Part shown: piece by piece, positions 1 to 8,555 of the stretch
How positions within the stretch are numbered: position 1 is the first letter of the stretch
Layout of the letters: each line of letters begins with the position of its first letter
Source: Spirochaetota bacterium
Lineage (GTDB): Bacteria; Spirochaetota; UBA4802; UB4802
Assembly (NCBI GenBank): GCA_040756435.1
Contig: JBFLZD010000032.1
Coordinates: 1 to 43,811, forward strand
Direction: 5' to 3'
DNA: 43,811 bases
Position numbers and translations under genes: made by a program
Notes under the pieces: model-generated
The model's database searches: none
Seen by the model: the letters and a program-made list of their open reading frames with translations, nothing else
Told to the model about the DNA's origin: nothing

Positions 1-540
1 AAATTAAATGGGAAGAAATTAATTGAAAATATATATAAAAGATATCCTTATTTTACTTTAAAGAGTGAAATAGCCTGTGGAAAAGATAATATTAAATTAG
101 AAAAATCCCCATGTTTTTTTACAATTGGTTATGAAGGGAAAACAATCGATGAATATTTAAATCAAATAATAAAAGAAAACATATATCTGATAATTGATGT
201 AAGGAAAAATCCTGTGAGTATGAAATATGGGTTCAGTAAAAAATTTTTATTTAAAACTTTGCCGGAAAGCAACATTCAATATATTCACATGCCTGAACTT
301 GGTATAGAAACAGAGAAACGCAAGAATTTAAATTCCGTTGAGGATTACAAAAAATTATTTGTTGAATATGAGAAAGAAATATCAAATAAACCAGTACTGA
401 TTGAAAAAATAATAAAATTATATCAAAACAAAAAAAGAATTGGGCTTACTTGTTTTGAGAAAGAATATATACAATGTCATAGATCAATAATATCAAAAAA
501 AATTGAATATAATTATGGGATTAAAGTATCTCATATATGA
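1..540 (+). CDS. DUF488 family protein, 5' end cut by window edge
   Basis: The frame is open from base 1 to the TGA at 538-540, so the real start lies outside the window; 179 residues are visible. About 40 residues of an N-terminal extension precede the DUF488 core. The core shows TIGYEGKTIDEY, then DVRKNPVSMKYGFSKKFL, then a HMPELGIE segment, and near the C-terminus CFEKEYIQCHR. That Cys-Phe-Glu...Cys-His-Arg signature is typical of DUF488. The biochemical role of this family is not established. The gene overlaps the next one by four bases (ATGA at 537-540), so the two are probably translated together. Base composition is visibly more A-rich than in the ribosomal block downstream, which fits accessory DNA. 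The family call is firm; the function is unknown. Confidence 0.85.
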   Translation, partial: KLNGKKLIENIYKRYPYFTLKSEIACGKDNIKLEKSPCFFTIGYEGKTIDEYLNQIIKENIYLIIDVRKNPVSMKYGFSKKFLFKTLPESNIQYIHMPELGIETEKRKNLNSVEDYKKLFVEYEKEISNKPVLIEKIIKLYQNKKRIGLTCFEKEYIQCHRSIISKKIEYNYGIKVSHI

Positions 541-1376
541 TTGTAAAAGATGTCAAAATACTCATACTTGTAAAAACATATCCTTCTCTTTCAAAAAAAT
601 ATGGTGAATTAGTATGTACTGCTGGGATTGATGAAGATGGTAAATGGATTAGGCTTTACCCTATACCGTTTCGTCTACTTGAGTATGAAAAACGCTATAA
701 AAAATATCAATGGATTAAAGCAAAAATAGGAAAAAATAAATCAGATCCGCGTCCCGAAAGTCATATAATCATTGATAATAATTCTATTAAACTTCTTGAT
801 GTTGTGGATACAGAAGATAAATGGGCAAAGCGGAAAGCATTATTAAAAAAAACGCCTATCTATAATGATATTTCACAATTAATTGAGAAAGCAAATAAAA
901 ATATTCTTTCTTTGGCTATCTTTAAACCTGAAGAAATTATAGATTTAAAAATAGAAGAGACTGATAGAGAATGGGACAAAGAAAAAATTAAACAGATTGA
1001 ACAAAATAATAAACAACTTGAACTTTTTTCTTCTGAAGAAGAAATTTATTTTAAGGAAACATTCGAATTAGTTAAAAAAATTCCGTATATCTTTTCTTAT
1101 ACTTTTACTGATATAAAAGGGAAAAAATCGACTTTAATGATTGAGGATTGGGAAATAGGTCAATTATACTGGAATTGTTTAAAAAGATCGAATAATAACG
1201 AAAAAAAAGCTCTGGAATTGGTAAAAAATAAATATTTAAAAGAATTTCAGAAAAAAGATATATTATTTTTTCTCGGCACAACCCGGCAACATCATGGACG
1301 GGCAAAAAATCCTTTTGTTATTATTGGGGTATTCTATCCTCCGAAAAAAATCTTGACAAATAACACCTTTTTTTAG
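537..1376 (+). CDS. Conserved protein of unknown function coupled to the DUF488 gene
   Basis: A 279-residue cytoplasmic protein with no signal peptide or membrane segment. The start ATG overlaps the DUF488 stop codon (ATGA). Recognisable conserved-looking stretches are VKILILVKTYPSLSKKYGE, then CTAGIDEDGKWIRLYPIPFR near residues 27-46, and a C-terminal GTTRQHHGRAKNPF followed by IIGVFYPP. I recall similar proteins next to DUF488 genes in other bacteria but know of no assigned function. The histidines in the C-terminal motif could be catalytic or could bind nucleic acid; this is inference only. Lys and Asn are abundant and the DNA is A-rich. The gene ends 42 bases before the tRNA. Confidence 0.8.
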   Translation: MIVKDVKILILVKTYPSLSKKYGELVCTAGIDEDGKWIRLYPIPFRLLEYEKRYKKYQWIKAKIGKNKSDPRPESHIIIDNNSIKLLDVVDTEDKWAKRKALLKKTPIYNDISQLIEKANKNILSLAIFKPEEIIDLKIEETDREWDKEKIKQIEQNNKQLELFSSEEEIYFKETFELVKKIPYIFSYTFTDIKGKKSTLMIEDWEIGQLYWNCLKRSNNNEKKALELVKNKYLKEFQKKDILFFLGTTRQHHGRAKNPFVIIGVFYPPKKILTNNTFF

Positions 1377-1418
1377 GAATATTTTATTTAAAATGTATAT
1401 ATTGTATATTTCAGACAT

Positions 1419-1491
1419 GCCCACGTAGCTCAGTCGGCAGAGCATTTGCATGGTAAGCAAAAGGTCACCAGTTCGATTCTGGTCGTGGGCT
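1419..1491 (+). tRNA. tRNA-Thr (anticodon GGU)
   Basis: The cloverleaf folds by eye. The acceptor stem GCCCACG (1419-1425) pairs with CGTGGGC (1484-1490), with U1491 as discriminator. The D stem is GCTC/GAGC. The anticodon stem TTTGC/GCAAA encloses the loop ATGGTAA, giving anticodon GGT at 1452-1454. The T stem ACCAG/CTGGT encloses TTCGATT. CCA is not encoded. It reads ACC and ACU codons. tRNA genes often precede secE-nusG in bacteria, although tRNA-Trp is the more usual immediate neighbour of secE and is absent here. Confidence 0.97.
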
Positions 1492-1556
1492 CATTATTAA
1501 TTTTATAAAAATTTTTATTTTTTTTTGATTCAGGTAATTAATTACTTGACGTGGTG

Positions 1557-1571
1557 TGCTATATTTATAGC
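1557..1571 (+). promoter_or_regulatory. Candidate extended -10 promoter for rpmG-secE-nusG
   Basis: TGC directly precedes TATATT (1557-1565), an extended -10 pattern with five of six matches to TATAAT. No good -35 lies at 17 bases, although a TTGACG occurs at 1546-1551, too close to pair with it. The same bases form a small inverted repeat, GCTATA-TT-TATAGC (1558-1571). It lies about 95 bases ahead of rpmG. The DNA between the tRNA and here is T-rich (1512-1526) and may end tRNA transcription. Call by eye only. Confidence 0.35.
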
Positions 1572-1640
1572 GTGCTTTCGTATCTATAAAATTGCATACA
1601 AACGCTAAAAAACTGTAAAAATTCAATACACTTATACAAA

Positions 1641-1656
1641 CTATTATTAATAATAG
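1641..1656. repeat. Perfect 16-bp palindrome overlapping the rpmG ribosome-binding site
   Basis: CTATTATTAATAATAG reads identically on both strands. Its right end overlaps the AGGA (1655-1658) that serves as Shine-Dalgarno for the rpmG ATG at 1666. It could be an operator or a weak structure hiding the ribosome-binding site. The composition is almost all A and T, so chance is a real alternative. Confidence 0.45.
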
Positions 1657-1665
1657 GATATCATT

Positions 1666-1818
1666 ATGCGTGAAGTAGTTCTATTATCATGTAAAGATTG
1701 TAAAAATCGCAATTATGCAACCAAAAAGGACAAGAAAAAGCAAACTGGAAAGCTTGAAGTAATGAAATACTGTAAGCATTGCAATAAGCATACATTGCAT
1801 AAAGAAACTAAAGCATAA
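1666..1818 (+). CDS. rpmG: 50S ribosomal protein L33
   Basis: A 50-residue protein starting [12 protein letters not shown]. The four cysteines C9, C12, C36 and C39 form two CxxC pairs, so this is the zinc-ribbon (C+) form of L33, a small protein near the ribosomal E site. An AGGA lies seven bases before the ATG. The gene opens the secE-nusG-ribosomal protein block, a common bacterial position for L33, and its TAA is followed two bases later by the secE start codon, so the two are almost certainly co-translated. Confidence 0.95.
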   Translation: MREVVLLSCKDCKNRNYATKKDKKKQTGKLEVMKYCKHCNKHTLHKETKA

Positions 1819-1819
1819 G

Positions 1820-2014
1820 GTGCGTACCGTGTTTAATAAAACAGTACAGTTTGTTAAGGAATCCAGAGACGAGCTTAAAAAAGTTTCCTGGCCCGAACGT
1901 GATGAGGTAAGTGCTTTGACTATGGTTGTTGTTATAACGGTTATAATCACTGCGTTGTTTCTATGGTTGGTTGATGCTGCGTTGATGAAAATAGTATCTC
2001 TGGTGATGCAATAG
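1820..2014 (+). CDS. secE: Preprotein translocase subunit SecE
   Basis: A 64-residue protein with one membrane segment (about residues 33-57) after the conserved cytoplasmic motif ESRDELKKVSWPERDEV. This is the short, single-span form of SecE that clamps SecY in the Sec translocon of the inner membrane. The start is a GTG at 1820, giving MRTVFNK; a second GTG at 1829 is possible. It stands directly before nusG, two bases apart, in the usual bacterial arrangement. The partner secY lies about 25 kb downstream in the same block. Confidence 0.95.
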   Translation: MRTVFNKTVQFVKESRDELKKVSWPERDEVSALTMVVVITVIITALFLWLVDAALMKIVSLVMQ

Positions 2015-2016
2015 CT

Positions 2017-2559
2017 ATGACAAAAGGGTGGTATGTAATACATACATATTCCGGCCATGAGAATAAAGTCAAACTGGCGCTGGAAAAAAAAGTCCAGAAT
2101 CTTAACCTGGGGGATAAGATATTTCAGGTGAAGATTCCAACTGTTGAGGAACATTCAGTTAAAGATGGAAAGAAGGTTGTAAAACCAAAGAAGATATTTC
2201 CCGGATATGTTCTGGTTGAAATGGTTCTTGATGATGAAACGTGGATGGCAATCAAGAGTATACCGGGGGTTACGAACTTTGTAGGTTCTTTTGGTACTGA
2301 AAAACCAAGGCCGCTTTCTGAAAAGGAAGTTGATAGCCTTTTCAATAAAATGGGTGAAGTCACAACCAAAGACAAAGTTGCCGTGGTCATGGATTTTTCT
2401 GTGGGCGAACATGTTAAGGTAATTGACGGCCCGTTTAAAGAATTCACCGGCGTTATTGAAGAGGTGTATCCCGATAAAGGGCGCTTGCGTGTTAAAGTTG
2501 AGATATTTGGCAGGGGAACTCCTGTTGAATTAGATTTTGTTCAGGTTGGTAAGATTTAA
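2017..2559 (+). CDS. nusG: Transcription antitermination protein NusG
   Basis: A 180-residue protein with an N-terminal NGN domain (GWYVIHTYSGHENKVK, binds the RNA polymerase clamp) and a C-terminal KOW domain (about residues 125-180, VIDGPFKEFTGVIEEV...). NusG promotes processive elongation and can link polymerase to the ribosome or to Rho. The length is normal and there is no extra inserted domain. It follows secE by two bases and precedes rplK. Confidence 0.97.
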   Translation: MTKGWYVIHTYSGHENKVKLALEKKVQNLNLGDKIFQVKIPTVEEHSVKDGKKVVKPKKIFPGYVLVEMVLDDETWMAIKSIPGVTNFVGSFGTEKPRPLSEKEVDSLFNKMGEVTTKDKVAVVMDFSVGEHVKVIDGPFKEFTGVIEEVYPDKGRLRVKVEIFGRGTPVELDFVQVGKI

Positions 2560-2591
2560 TTTAAAAATATTGTTTTATAGGGTTGATTACG

Positions 2592-3026
2592 ATGGCTCCA
2601 AAGAAGAAAAAAATAGTCACTCAAATTAAGTTACAAATCCCAGGCGGCCAGGCTAATCCTGCGCCACCGGTTGGTCCTGCTTTAGGTCAGCATGGCCTTA
2701 ATATCATGGAGTTTTGTAAAGCATTCAATGAAAGAACAAAGGATCAACAGGGCACCATATTGCCTGTTATTATAACAGTGTATGAAGATAGGACGTATAC
2801 ATTTATCATTAAAACTCCACCTGCTGCTGTTCTCATTAAAAAGGCGTTGAAACTTGAAAAAGGCTCCAGTGAGCCTAACAAAAAAAAGGTTGGTAAAATT
2901 ACTCAGGCTCAGCTTGAAGAGATAGCAAAATTAAAAATGCCGGATCTCAATGCGCATGATGTTGAAGCTGCTAAACGCATTATTGCAGGCACAGCTCGCT
3001 CTATGGGAGTAGAGGTGGTTGACTGA
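2592..3026 (+). CDS. rplK: 50S ribosomal protein L11
   Basis: 144 residues from the ATG at 2592, which sits nine bases after an AGGG. An in-frame TTG at 2583 would leave no room for a ribosome-binding site, so it was not used. The N-terminal domain carries the proline-rich segment ([19 protein letters not shown]) that contacts release factors and is the thiostrepton-site region in other bacteria. The C-terminal domain binds 23S rRNA at the GTPase centre. First gene of the L11-L1-L10-L12 set. Confidence 0.96.
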   Translation: MAPKKKKIVTQIKLQIPGGQANPAPPVGPALGQHGLNIMEFCKAFNERTKDQQGTILPVIITVYEDRTYTFIIKTPPAAVLIKKALKLEKGSSEPNKKKVGKITQAQLEEIAKLKMPDLNAHDVEAAKRIIAGTARSMGVEVVD

Positions 3027-3064
3027 TTTTTCACATTGAAATTTAGGATTTTTTGGGGTTGTAT

Positions 3065-3748
3065 ATGAAGAGAGGAAAAAGAATAACAGACGCACGAGCA
3101 AAAATAGATAAAAGCAAACTCTATCCACTAGAAGAAGCATTGGCTATGATGAAAGAGTTGGCTTTTGCAAAATTTGATGAGACTGTTGAAGTATCGGTAA
3201 AAGTCATTCATAAAAGTTATCAAAATGTACGTGGTTCGGTAGTGTTGCCGCATGGCACGGGTAAGGATATCAAGGTGCTTGTTATTTGCAAAGGCGATAA
3301 GCAGAAAGAAGCTTTAGAAGCAGGGGCTGATTTTGTTGGAGCTGAAGATGCTATCGAAAAAATTAAAAATGGATGGCTTGATTTTCAGGCTGTTATTGCT
3401 ACACCCGATATGATGAAAGAAGTTGGAAAATTAGGCCCCATACTTGGAAAAAGAGGGCTTATGCCTAAACCAAAGTCGGGTACAGTGACTGATGATGTGA
3501 AAACTGCTGTTAAGGAATTAAAAGGCGGAAGAGTGGAATATAAGGCTGATAAAACAGGAGTTATTCATTTAGGAGTTGGAAAACTTTCTTTTGAACCGCA
3601 AAAATTAGCTGAAAATATTAAAGCATTTTATAGCCAGGTTGTTAAAGACAAGCCTTCGGATGCAAAAGGTAACTATATACGTTCTTTTCATGTATGCTCT
3701 ACAATGGGGCCAGGAATCAAAATTAATTATAAGGGGATTGAACGGTAA
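3065..3748 (+). CDS. rplA: 50S ribosomal protein L1
   Basis: 227 residues from the ATG at 3065, six bases after GGGG; an upstream in-frame TTG at 3053 is less likely. L1 forms the mobile stalk that moves deacylated tRNA out of the E site. The typical [25 protein letters not shown] segment and the conserved C-terminal GPGIKIN are present. The TAA overlaps the rplJ ATG (TAATG), so L1 and L10 are translationally coupled. In other bacteria L1 represses its own operon by binding mRNA; I see no clear L1-type leader before rplK. Confidence 0.96.
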   Translation: MKRGKRITDARAKIDKSKLYPLEEALAMMKELAFAKFDETVEVSVKVIHKSYQNVRGSVVLPHGTGKDIKVLVICKGDKQKEALEAGADFVGAEDAIEKIKNGWLDFQAVIATPDMMKEVGKLGPILGKRGLMPKPKSGTVTDDVKTAVKELKGGRVEYKADKTGVIHLGVGKLSFEPQKLAENIKAFYSQVVKDKPSDAKGNYIRSFHVCSTMGPGIKINYKGIER

Positions 3749-4263
3749 TGGTTAAGCAATATAAGGTGGATTTTGTTAATGAGCTAAAGGAAAAATTAGC
3801 TTCAAAAAAGAATGTTATATTAACTAATTACTCAGGCATTAAAGTTAAGGATATGTATCAGCTCCGCAAGATTTTGCGTGAAAAGGGAGCTGAGTATAAG
3901 GTTGTCAAAAATACGTTGTTCAGGAAAGCTCTTAAAGATTGTGGTTATCCTGAAATAGATCAATATCTTGTGGGGCCTATTGGCGTTGTCTTTGTAGATA
4001 AAGAAGTTAGTGAAGTTGCCAAGGTTTTAAAGGATTTTCAGAAAGAGCAGGATAAGTTCCAGTATAGCGTGGCGATAATGGATAACGTTGTATATTCGCC
4101 AAAAGATGTGCAGCGTATTGCAGATCTACCGTCAAAAGAAGTATTGCTGGCACAGGTGATGTCACTTATAAATGGTCCGGCATCAGGTACGGCTATAGCT
4201 ATTAATCAGATTATGGCATCGTTGGCACGTGGTATTAAGCTGGTTGCAGAAAAAAACGCATAA
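3748..4263 (+). CDS. rplJ: 50S ribosomal protein L10
   Basis: 171 residues. L10 anchors L7/L12 dimers to the ribosome as the stalk base. The N-terminal rRNA-binding domain contains ILTNYSGIKVKDMYQLRK and VVKNTLFRKAL; the C-terminal helix (SGTAIAINQIMASLARGIKLV) binds L12 dimers. The start codon overlaps the rplA stop by one base. A 145-base gap with a long hairpin separates it from rplL. Confidence 0.96.
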   Translation: MVKQYKVDFVNELKEKLASKKNVILTNYSGIKVKDMYQLRKILREKGAEYKVVKNTLFRKALKDCGYPEIDQYLVGPIGVVFVDKEVSEVAKVLKDFQKEQDKFQYSVAIMDNVVYSPKDVQRIADLPSKEVLLAQVMSLINGPASGTAIAINQIMASLARGIKLVAEKNA

Positions 4264-4286
4264 ACAATTAATTACAGCATATAATC

Positions 4287-4345
4287 AAGGGTAAATGATA
4301 CTGAGTAAAGATGTGATTAACAGCTTTTTAGTATTGGTTACCCTT
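4287..4345 (+). ncRNA. Long hairpin between rplJ and rplL
   Basis: AAGGGTAA (4287-4294) pairs with TTACCCTT (4338-4345). After one A-G mismatch and two G-U pairs the stem continues as ATACT (4298-4302) with AGTAT (4330-4334), and a further AAAG/CTTT (4307-4310, 4324-4327) can close the top. There is no T run after it, so it does not look like a simple terminator. A processing site, or an element that sets the L10 to L12 ratio, is plausible. L12 must be made in excess of L10. Confidence 0.6.
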
Positions 4346-4408
4346 ATAGGTTTTTACGACTAAAGTTCGTATTAACTTCAAGATTCACTAAGTATAAGGA
4401 GTAACATA

Positions 4409-4792
4409 ATGGCAAAGTTATCAGTACAGGAATTGTTGGAAGCAATTGGTAGTTTAACACTTGTTGAAGCGGCTGAACTTGTAAAAGCTATGGAAGAAAA
4501 GTTTGGCATTTCAGCAGCAGCACCAGTTGCAGTAGCAGCAGCACCAGCAGCAGGTGCAGCAGCTGCAGAAGTTGAGGAAAAAACAGAATTTGATGTTATC
4601 CTCACTGGTTTTGGTGATAACAAGATTAATGTTATCAAGGAAGTCAGAGCCATTACCGGTTTAGGTTTAAAAGAAGCCAAAGACCTGGTAGAAGCTGGTG
4701 GCAAGCCAGTCAAGGAAAAGGTTTCCAAGGAAGAAGCCGAGAAGATTAAAAAACAGCTTGAAGAAGCTGGAGCTACTGTCGAGATTAAGTAA
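4409..4792 (+). CDS. rplL: 50S ribosomal protein L7/L12
   Basis: 127 residues in the normal three-part layout: an N-terminal dimerisation domain (to about residue 33), an Ala-rich hinge ([20 protein letters not shown]), and a C-terminal domain that recruits translation GTPases ([18 protein letters not shown]... [12 protein letters not shown]). A strong ribosome-binding site (AAGGAG, about 4397) precedes the ATG. It stands alone between two structured gaps, which would allow separate control of its expression. Confidence 0.97.
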   Translation: MAKLSVQELLEAIGSLTLVEAAELVKAMEEKFGISAAAPVAVAAAPAAGAAAAEVEEKTEFDVILTGFGDNKINVIKEVRAITGLGLKEAKDLVEAGGKPVKEKVSKEEAEKIKKQLEEAGATVEIK

Positions 4793-4844
4793 CGTTTTAA
4801 ACGTAAAATATCTTGAAAAGATTTTGGTAATACTGTATATTGAA

Positions 4845-4889
4845 AACAGTAGTAGGTTTGGTTGCGATGCAATCAAACCTACTGTTGTT
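4845..4889 (+). ncRNA. 21-bp perfect hairpin between rplL and rpoB, likely transcript processing site
   Basis: Bases 4845-4865 pair without interruption with 4869-4889 (18 Watson-Crick and 3 G-U pairs) around a 3-base GAT loop. The core is GTAGGTTTGGTTGC against GCAATCAAACCTAC. No T run follows. In E. coli the rplL-rpoB gap holds an attenuator and an RNase III site, and this long double-stranded stem in the same place suggests a similar role by inference. The remaining bases to rpoB (4890-5063) are AT-rich with no confident promoter. Confidence 0.75.
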
Positions 4890-5063
4890 GATATTTGTAG
4901 AATTTACTATCATTTTCAGTCTTTTGTATACAATAACAGTGCCCCAAACAGTATGAATAAAACAATAAACGAACAATATATTTTTACAATAATTTTTAAT
5001 CGATTGTCCGATTTTCTTCATATTTTGGCTTATTGTGAATAAATTTTATTTTAGGTGTAAACT

Positions 5064-8000
5064 ATGCAAAAACAACAAAAAGTTATCCGTTTTGGTAAAA
5101 TAAAACCCGGCATTGGATTGCCAAATTTGATCGAAAATCAAACCGAATCGTTTAAATGGTTTTTACAGAAGGATGTAGCCCCTTCCAAAAGGAAAAACCA
5201 GGGTCTTCAGGCAGTGTTTCTTGAAACATTTCCAATAATAAGTCCCAATGATGATATAGAACTGGAATTTGTTGAATATGAGTTGGGTGAGCCAAAATAT
5301 AATGTGCAGGAATGTAAGGAAAGAGATGTTACGTATGCAGCTCCGCTCAAAGCAACAATACGGCTCATTAAGAAGGATACCATGGAAGTCCGTGAGCAGT
5401 CTGTGTATATGGGCGATATACCATTAATGACAGAAAGTGGCACCTTCATTATAAATGGTGCAGAACGTGTTGTGGTAAATCAGTTGCACAGGTCACCGGG
5501 AATCTTCTTTTTCTGGGATGAAGTTGAAAGAATGTACAGTGCCCGGGTAATCCCTGACAGGGGATCATGGCTGGAATTTGAAATGGATGCTAAAGGCCTG
5601 ATAGTTGCTCGTATTGACAGGAAGAAAAAATTCCCTGCAACTATCATTCTTAAAGCATTAGGGTATAATACTAACGAAGAGATAATTAAGCTTTTCTATA
5701 ATACAAAAAAGATAACCCTTACTGAGGAAAAAGATTACGAATCTCTGAAAAATAAACGAGTTGCTTCTGATGTTATTAATCCAGAAACAGGAGAAGTACT
5801 ATTAGAGGCTGGTGAACGAATAACTATTGACTATGTTGATATATTGCGGGATGAGAAGATAAAAGCTGTAGAAGTTATAGAATTCCCAAAGAATAAAGAC
5901 GATGCATATCTCATTACTTCCTTAGAAAAAGACGATTGCAAAAGCTCTGAAGAAGCATTATTGAAATTGCATCAGATGCTTAGACCTGGTGAGCCAACCA
6001 ATATTGACAATGCACGTGAGATATTTAACCGATTATTCTTTGATCCCAGAACATACAGTTTGGGGGGTGTTGGACGCTATAAGATAAATAAGAAGTTTGG
6101 CTTTGATATGAAAGAGGTAAAGGAAGATTACCTCAGAAAAGAAGATATAGTACATACGGTTAAATATTTAATTAACCTTATTGCTGAAGTCGATGGATAT
6201 ATCGTTGATGATATAGACCATTTAGGAAACAGGAGAATACGGCCCGTTGGCGAGCTTATTCAGAATCAGATAAAAATTGGCTTCCAACGAATGGAACGTG
6301 TTATTAAGGAACGTATGACCATACAGGATGTTGATGTGGTCACACCACAGGCGCTCATTAGCATCAAGCCAATTACTGCTGTCATCAATGAATTTTTTGG
6401 TTCCAGCCAGCTATCGCAGTTTATGGACCAGACAAACCCATTGGCAGAGCTAACCCATAAACGGCGGCTTAATGCATTAGGGCCAGGTGGTTTAACTCGT
6501 GAGCGCGCTGGTTTTGAAGTGCGTGATGTTCACCCATCACACTATGGAAGAATGTGTCCAATAGAGACTCCTGAAGGCCCCAATATTGGATTGATCATAT
6601 CGATGAGTACGTATGCACGCATTAATGACTATGGTTTTCTGGAAACTCCCTATAAGGTTGTTGAAAATGGCAGGGTTACTGATAAGGTTGTATATCTTAC
6701 TGCTGATGAAGAGGATAAATATTTTATAGCCCAGGCCAACGCCAAAATAGATGAAAGCGGCAAGTTTGTTGATAACCTCATTCCTTGCCGTCACCGGGGT
6801 GATTTCCCCTATAAACGCCCTGAAGAAATTCAGTATATGGACGTATCACCGGATCAGGTATTTTCAGTTTCAACATGCCTCATTCCGTTCCTGGAACATG
6901 ATGATGCAAACCGTGCACTTATGGGTTCAAATATGCAAAGGCAAGCAGTGCCACTGTTAACGGAAGAAGTTCCGCTGGTAGGTACAGGTATGGAAGGCCC
7001 TGCGGCTATGGATTCAGGTGTTGTGATTAAGGCAAAACGCGCCGGCGAAGTAATATATGCAGATGCAAAAGTTATCAGGGTAAAAACATCAAGCGGCGAG
7101 ATAGATGAATATACTCTCCTGAAGTTTAAACGAACCAATCAGGGCACCTGTTTCAACCAGAAACCAATTGTACGTAAAGGTCAAAAAATAAAAGCAGGTG
7201 ACATCCTGGCTGATGGGCCTGCCACAGACAATGGGAAATTAGCGTTAGGGAAAAACATCCTGGTAGCATTCATGCCATGGATGGGATATAACTTTGAGGA
7301 TGCTATTCTGCTTTCTGAACGCCTGGTATATGATGATATATATACATCATTACATATTGAGCAGTTTGAGATAGAAGCCAGAGAGACAAAGCTTGGAAGG
7401 GAAGTGATAACCCGTGATATTCCCAACCTGAGTGAAAAAGCGTTCAGAGATCTTGATGAAAATGGTATCGTTAGGATGGGTGCTTATGTTGCTCCGGGCG
7501 ATATACTTGTGGGCAAGGTAACTCCTAAGGGAGAGCAGGACCTTACACCTGAATACAAACTGCTGCATTCCATATTTGGTGAAAAAGCGCGTGAGGTGCG
7601 CGATACATCGCTCAGAGTGCCTAATGGTGTTGAGGGTATAGTGATTGATGTGAAGCGTTTTTCGCGTGAGAATGGAGATGAGTTGTCTGCGGGTGTAGAA
7701 GAGCTTGTCAAAGTGTACATTGCTTCAAAAAGGAAGATATCAGTTGGCGACAAGATGGCGGGACGCCACGGTAACAAGGGTGTTATATCAAGGATAGTTC
7801 CTGTATATGATATGCCGTATTTACCTGACGGAACACCGGTTGATATTGTTTTAAATCCACTATCGGTACCATCCCGAATGAATTTGGGACAGCTTCTGGA
7901 AACTGAATTGGGCTGGGCGGCAAAGGAATTAGGATTTATAGCTGAATGCCCTATCTTTGATAGCCCAGAAGAGCAGGAGATACGCGAACTTTTGAAAAAA

Positions 8001-8513
8001 GCAGGTTTGCCAGAATCATCAAAGACTGTCCTGTATAATGGCCAGACAGGTGAGCCTTTTGAAAGTGAGGTTATGGTTGGTTACATTTACATGCTGAAAT
8101 TAGCTCACATGGTTGATGATAAGATTCATGCGCGTTCAACAGGCCCCTATTCACTGGTAACACAGCAGCCATTGGGTGGTAAGGCACAGTTTGGCGGGCA
8201 GCGATTGGGTGAGATGGAAGTATGGGCACTTGAAGCATATGGTGCTGCATACACACTGCAGGAGCTTCTTACGGTGAAATCCGACGATATGTTAGGGCGA
8301 GCACGGATTTATGAAGCGATAGTTAAAGGTATTAACACTACCTCGCCTGGGATTCCGGAGTCATTCAATGTACTGGTTCAGGAATTGCGCGGCCTTGCAC
8401 TGGATGTCAGAATTTATGATGACAATGGTAATGAGATAAATCTCTCTGAATGGAGCGAAGGCTTAAGCAAGCCAAAGAGAAAAATCAAGCTTGAAACGCT
8501 TGAAAATGAGTAA
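5064..8513 (+). CDS. rpoB: DNA-directed RNA polymerase subunit beta
   Basis: 1149 residues, compact and without the large lineage-specific inserts of enterobacterial RpoB. The rifampicin-pocket segment [20 protein letters not shown] then [11 protein letters not shown] is intact, with Asn470 (codon AAT at 6471-6473) where E. coli has Ser531. The [20 protein letters not shown] motif and the active-site [12 protein letters not shown] (residues 895-906) are present. It pairs with RpoC to form the catalytic cleft of RNA polymerase. The gene is separated from rplL by a 271-base gap and from rpoC by 42 bases. Confidence 0.98.
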   Translation: MQKQQKVIRFGKIKPGIGLPNLIENQTESFKWFLQKDVAPSKRKNQGLQAVFLETFPIISPNDDIELEFVEYELGEPKYNVQECKERDVTYAAPLKATIRLIKKDTMEVREQSVYMGDIPLMTESGTFIINGAERVVVNQLHRSPGIFFFWDEVERMYSARVIPDRGSWLEFEMDAKGLIVARIDRKKKFPATIILKALGYNTNEEIIKLFYNTKKITLTEEKDYESLKNKRVASDVINPETGEVLLEAGERITIDYVDILRDEKIKAVEVIEFPKNKDDAYLITSLEKDDCKSSEEALLKLHQMLRPGEPTNIDNAREIFNRLFFDPRTYSLGGVGRYKINKKFGFDMKEVKEDYLRKEDIVHTVKYLINLIAEVDGYIVDDIDHLGNRRIRPVGELIQNQIKIGFQRMERVIKERMTIQDVDVVTPQALISIKPITAVINEFFGSSQLSQFMDQTNPLAELTHKRRLNALGPGGLTRERAGFEVRDVHPSHYGRMCPIETPEGPNIGLIISMSTYARINDYGFLETPYKVVENGRVTDKVVYLTADEEDKYFIAQANAKIDESGKFVDNLIPCRHRGDFPYKRPEEIQYMDVSPDQVFSVSTCLIPFLEHDDANRALMGSNMQRQAVPLLTEEVPLVGTGMEGPAAMDSGVVIKAKRAGEVIYADAKVIRVKTSSGEIDEYTLLKFKRTNQGTCFNQKPIVRKGQKIKAGDILADGPATDNGKLALGKNILVAFMPWMGYNFEDAILLSERLVYDDIYTSLHIEQFEIEARETKLGREVITRDIPNLSEKAFRDLDENGIVRMGAYVAPGDILVGKVTPKGEQDLTPEYKLLHSIFGEKAREVRDTSLRVPNGVEGIVIDVKRFSRENGDELSAGVEELVKVYIASKRKISVGDKMAGRHGNKGVISRIVPVYDMPYLPDGTPVDIVLNPLSVPSRMNLGQLLETELGWAAKELGFIAECPIFDSPEEQEIRELLKKAGLPESSKTVLYNGQTGEPFESEVMVGYIYMLKLAHMVDDKIHARSTGPYSLVTQQPLGGKAQFGGQRLGEMEVWALEAYGAAYTLQELLTVKSDDMLGRARIYEAIVKGINTTSPGIPESFNVLVQELRGLALDVRIYDDNGNEINLSEWSEGLSKPKRKIKLETLENE

Positions 8514-8555
8514 TTGGTAAATTTTAAAAAATTTAATGTAAGGTAAGAAGGTAAT

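Noticed and set aside
1353-1410. TTGACA (1353-1358) and TATATT (1405-1410) as a tRNA-Thr promoter
   Set aside because: They do not pair with each other at an acceptable distance, and the second lies so close to the tRNA that almost no leader would remain.
4698-5042. An open frame of 114 codons on the + strand across the end of rplL and the rplL-rpoB gap
   Set aside because: It is out of frame with rplL, runs through the perfect hairpin, lacks a ribosome-binding site and resembles no protein.
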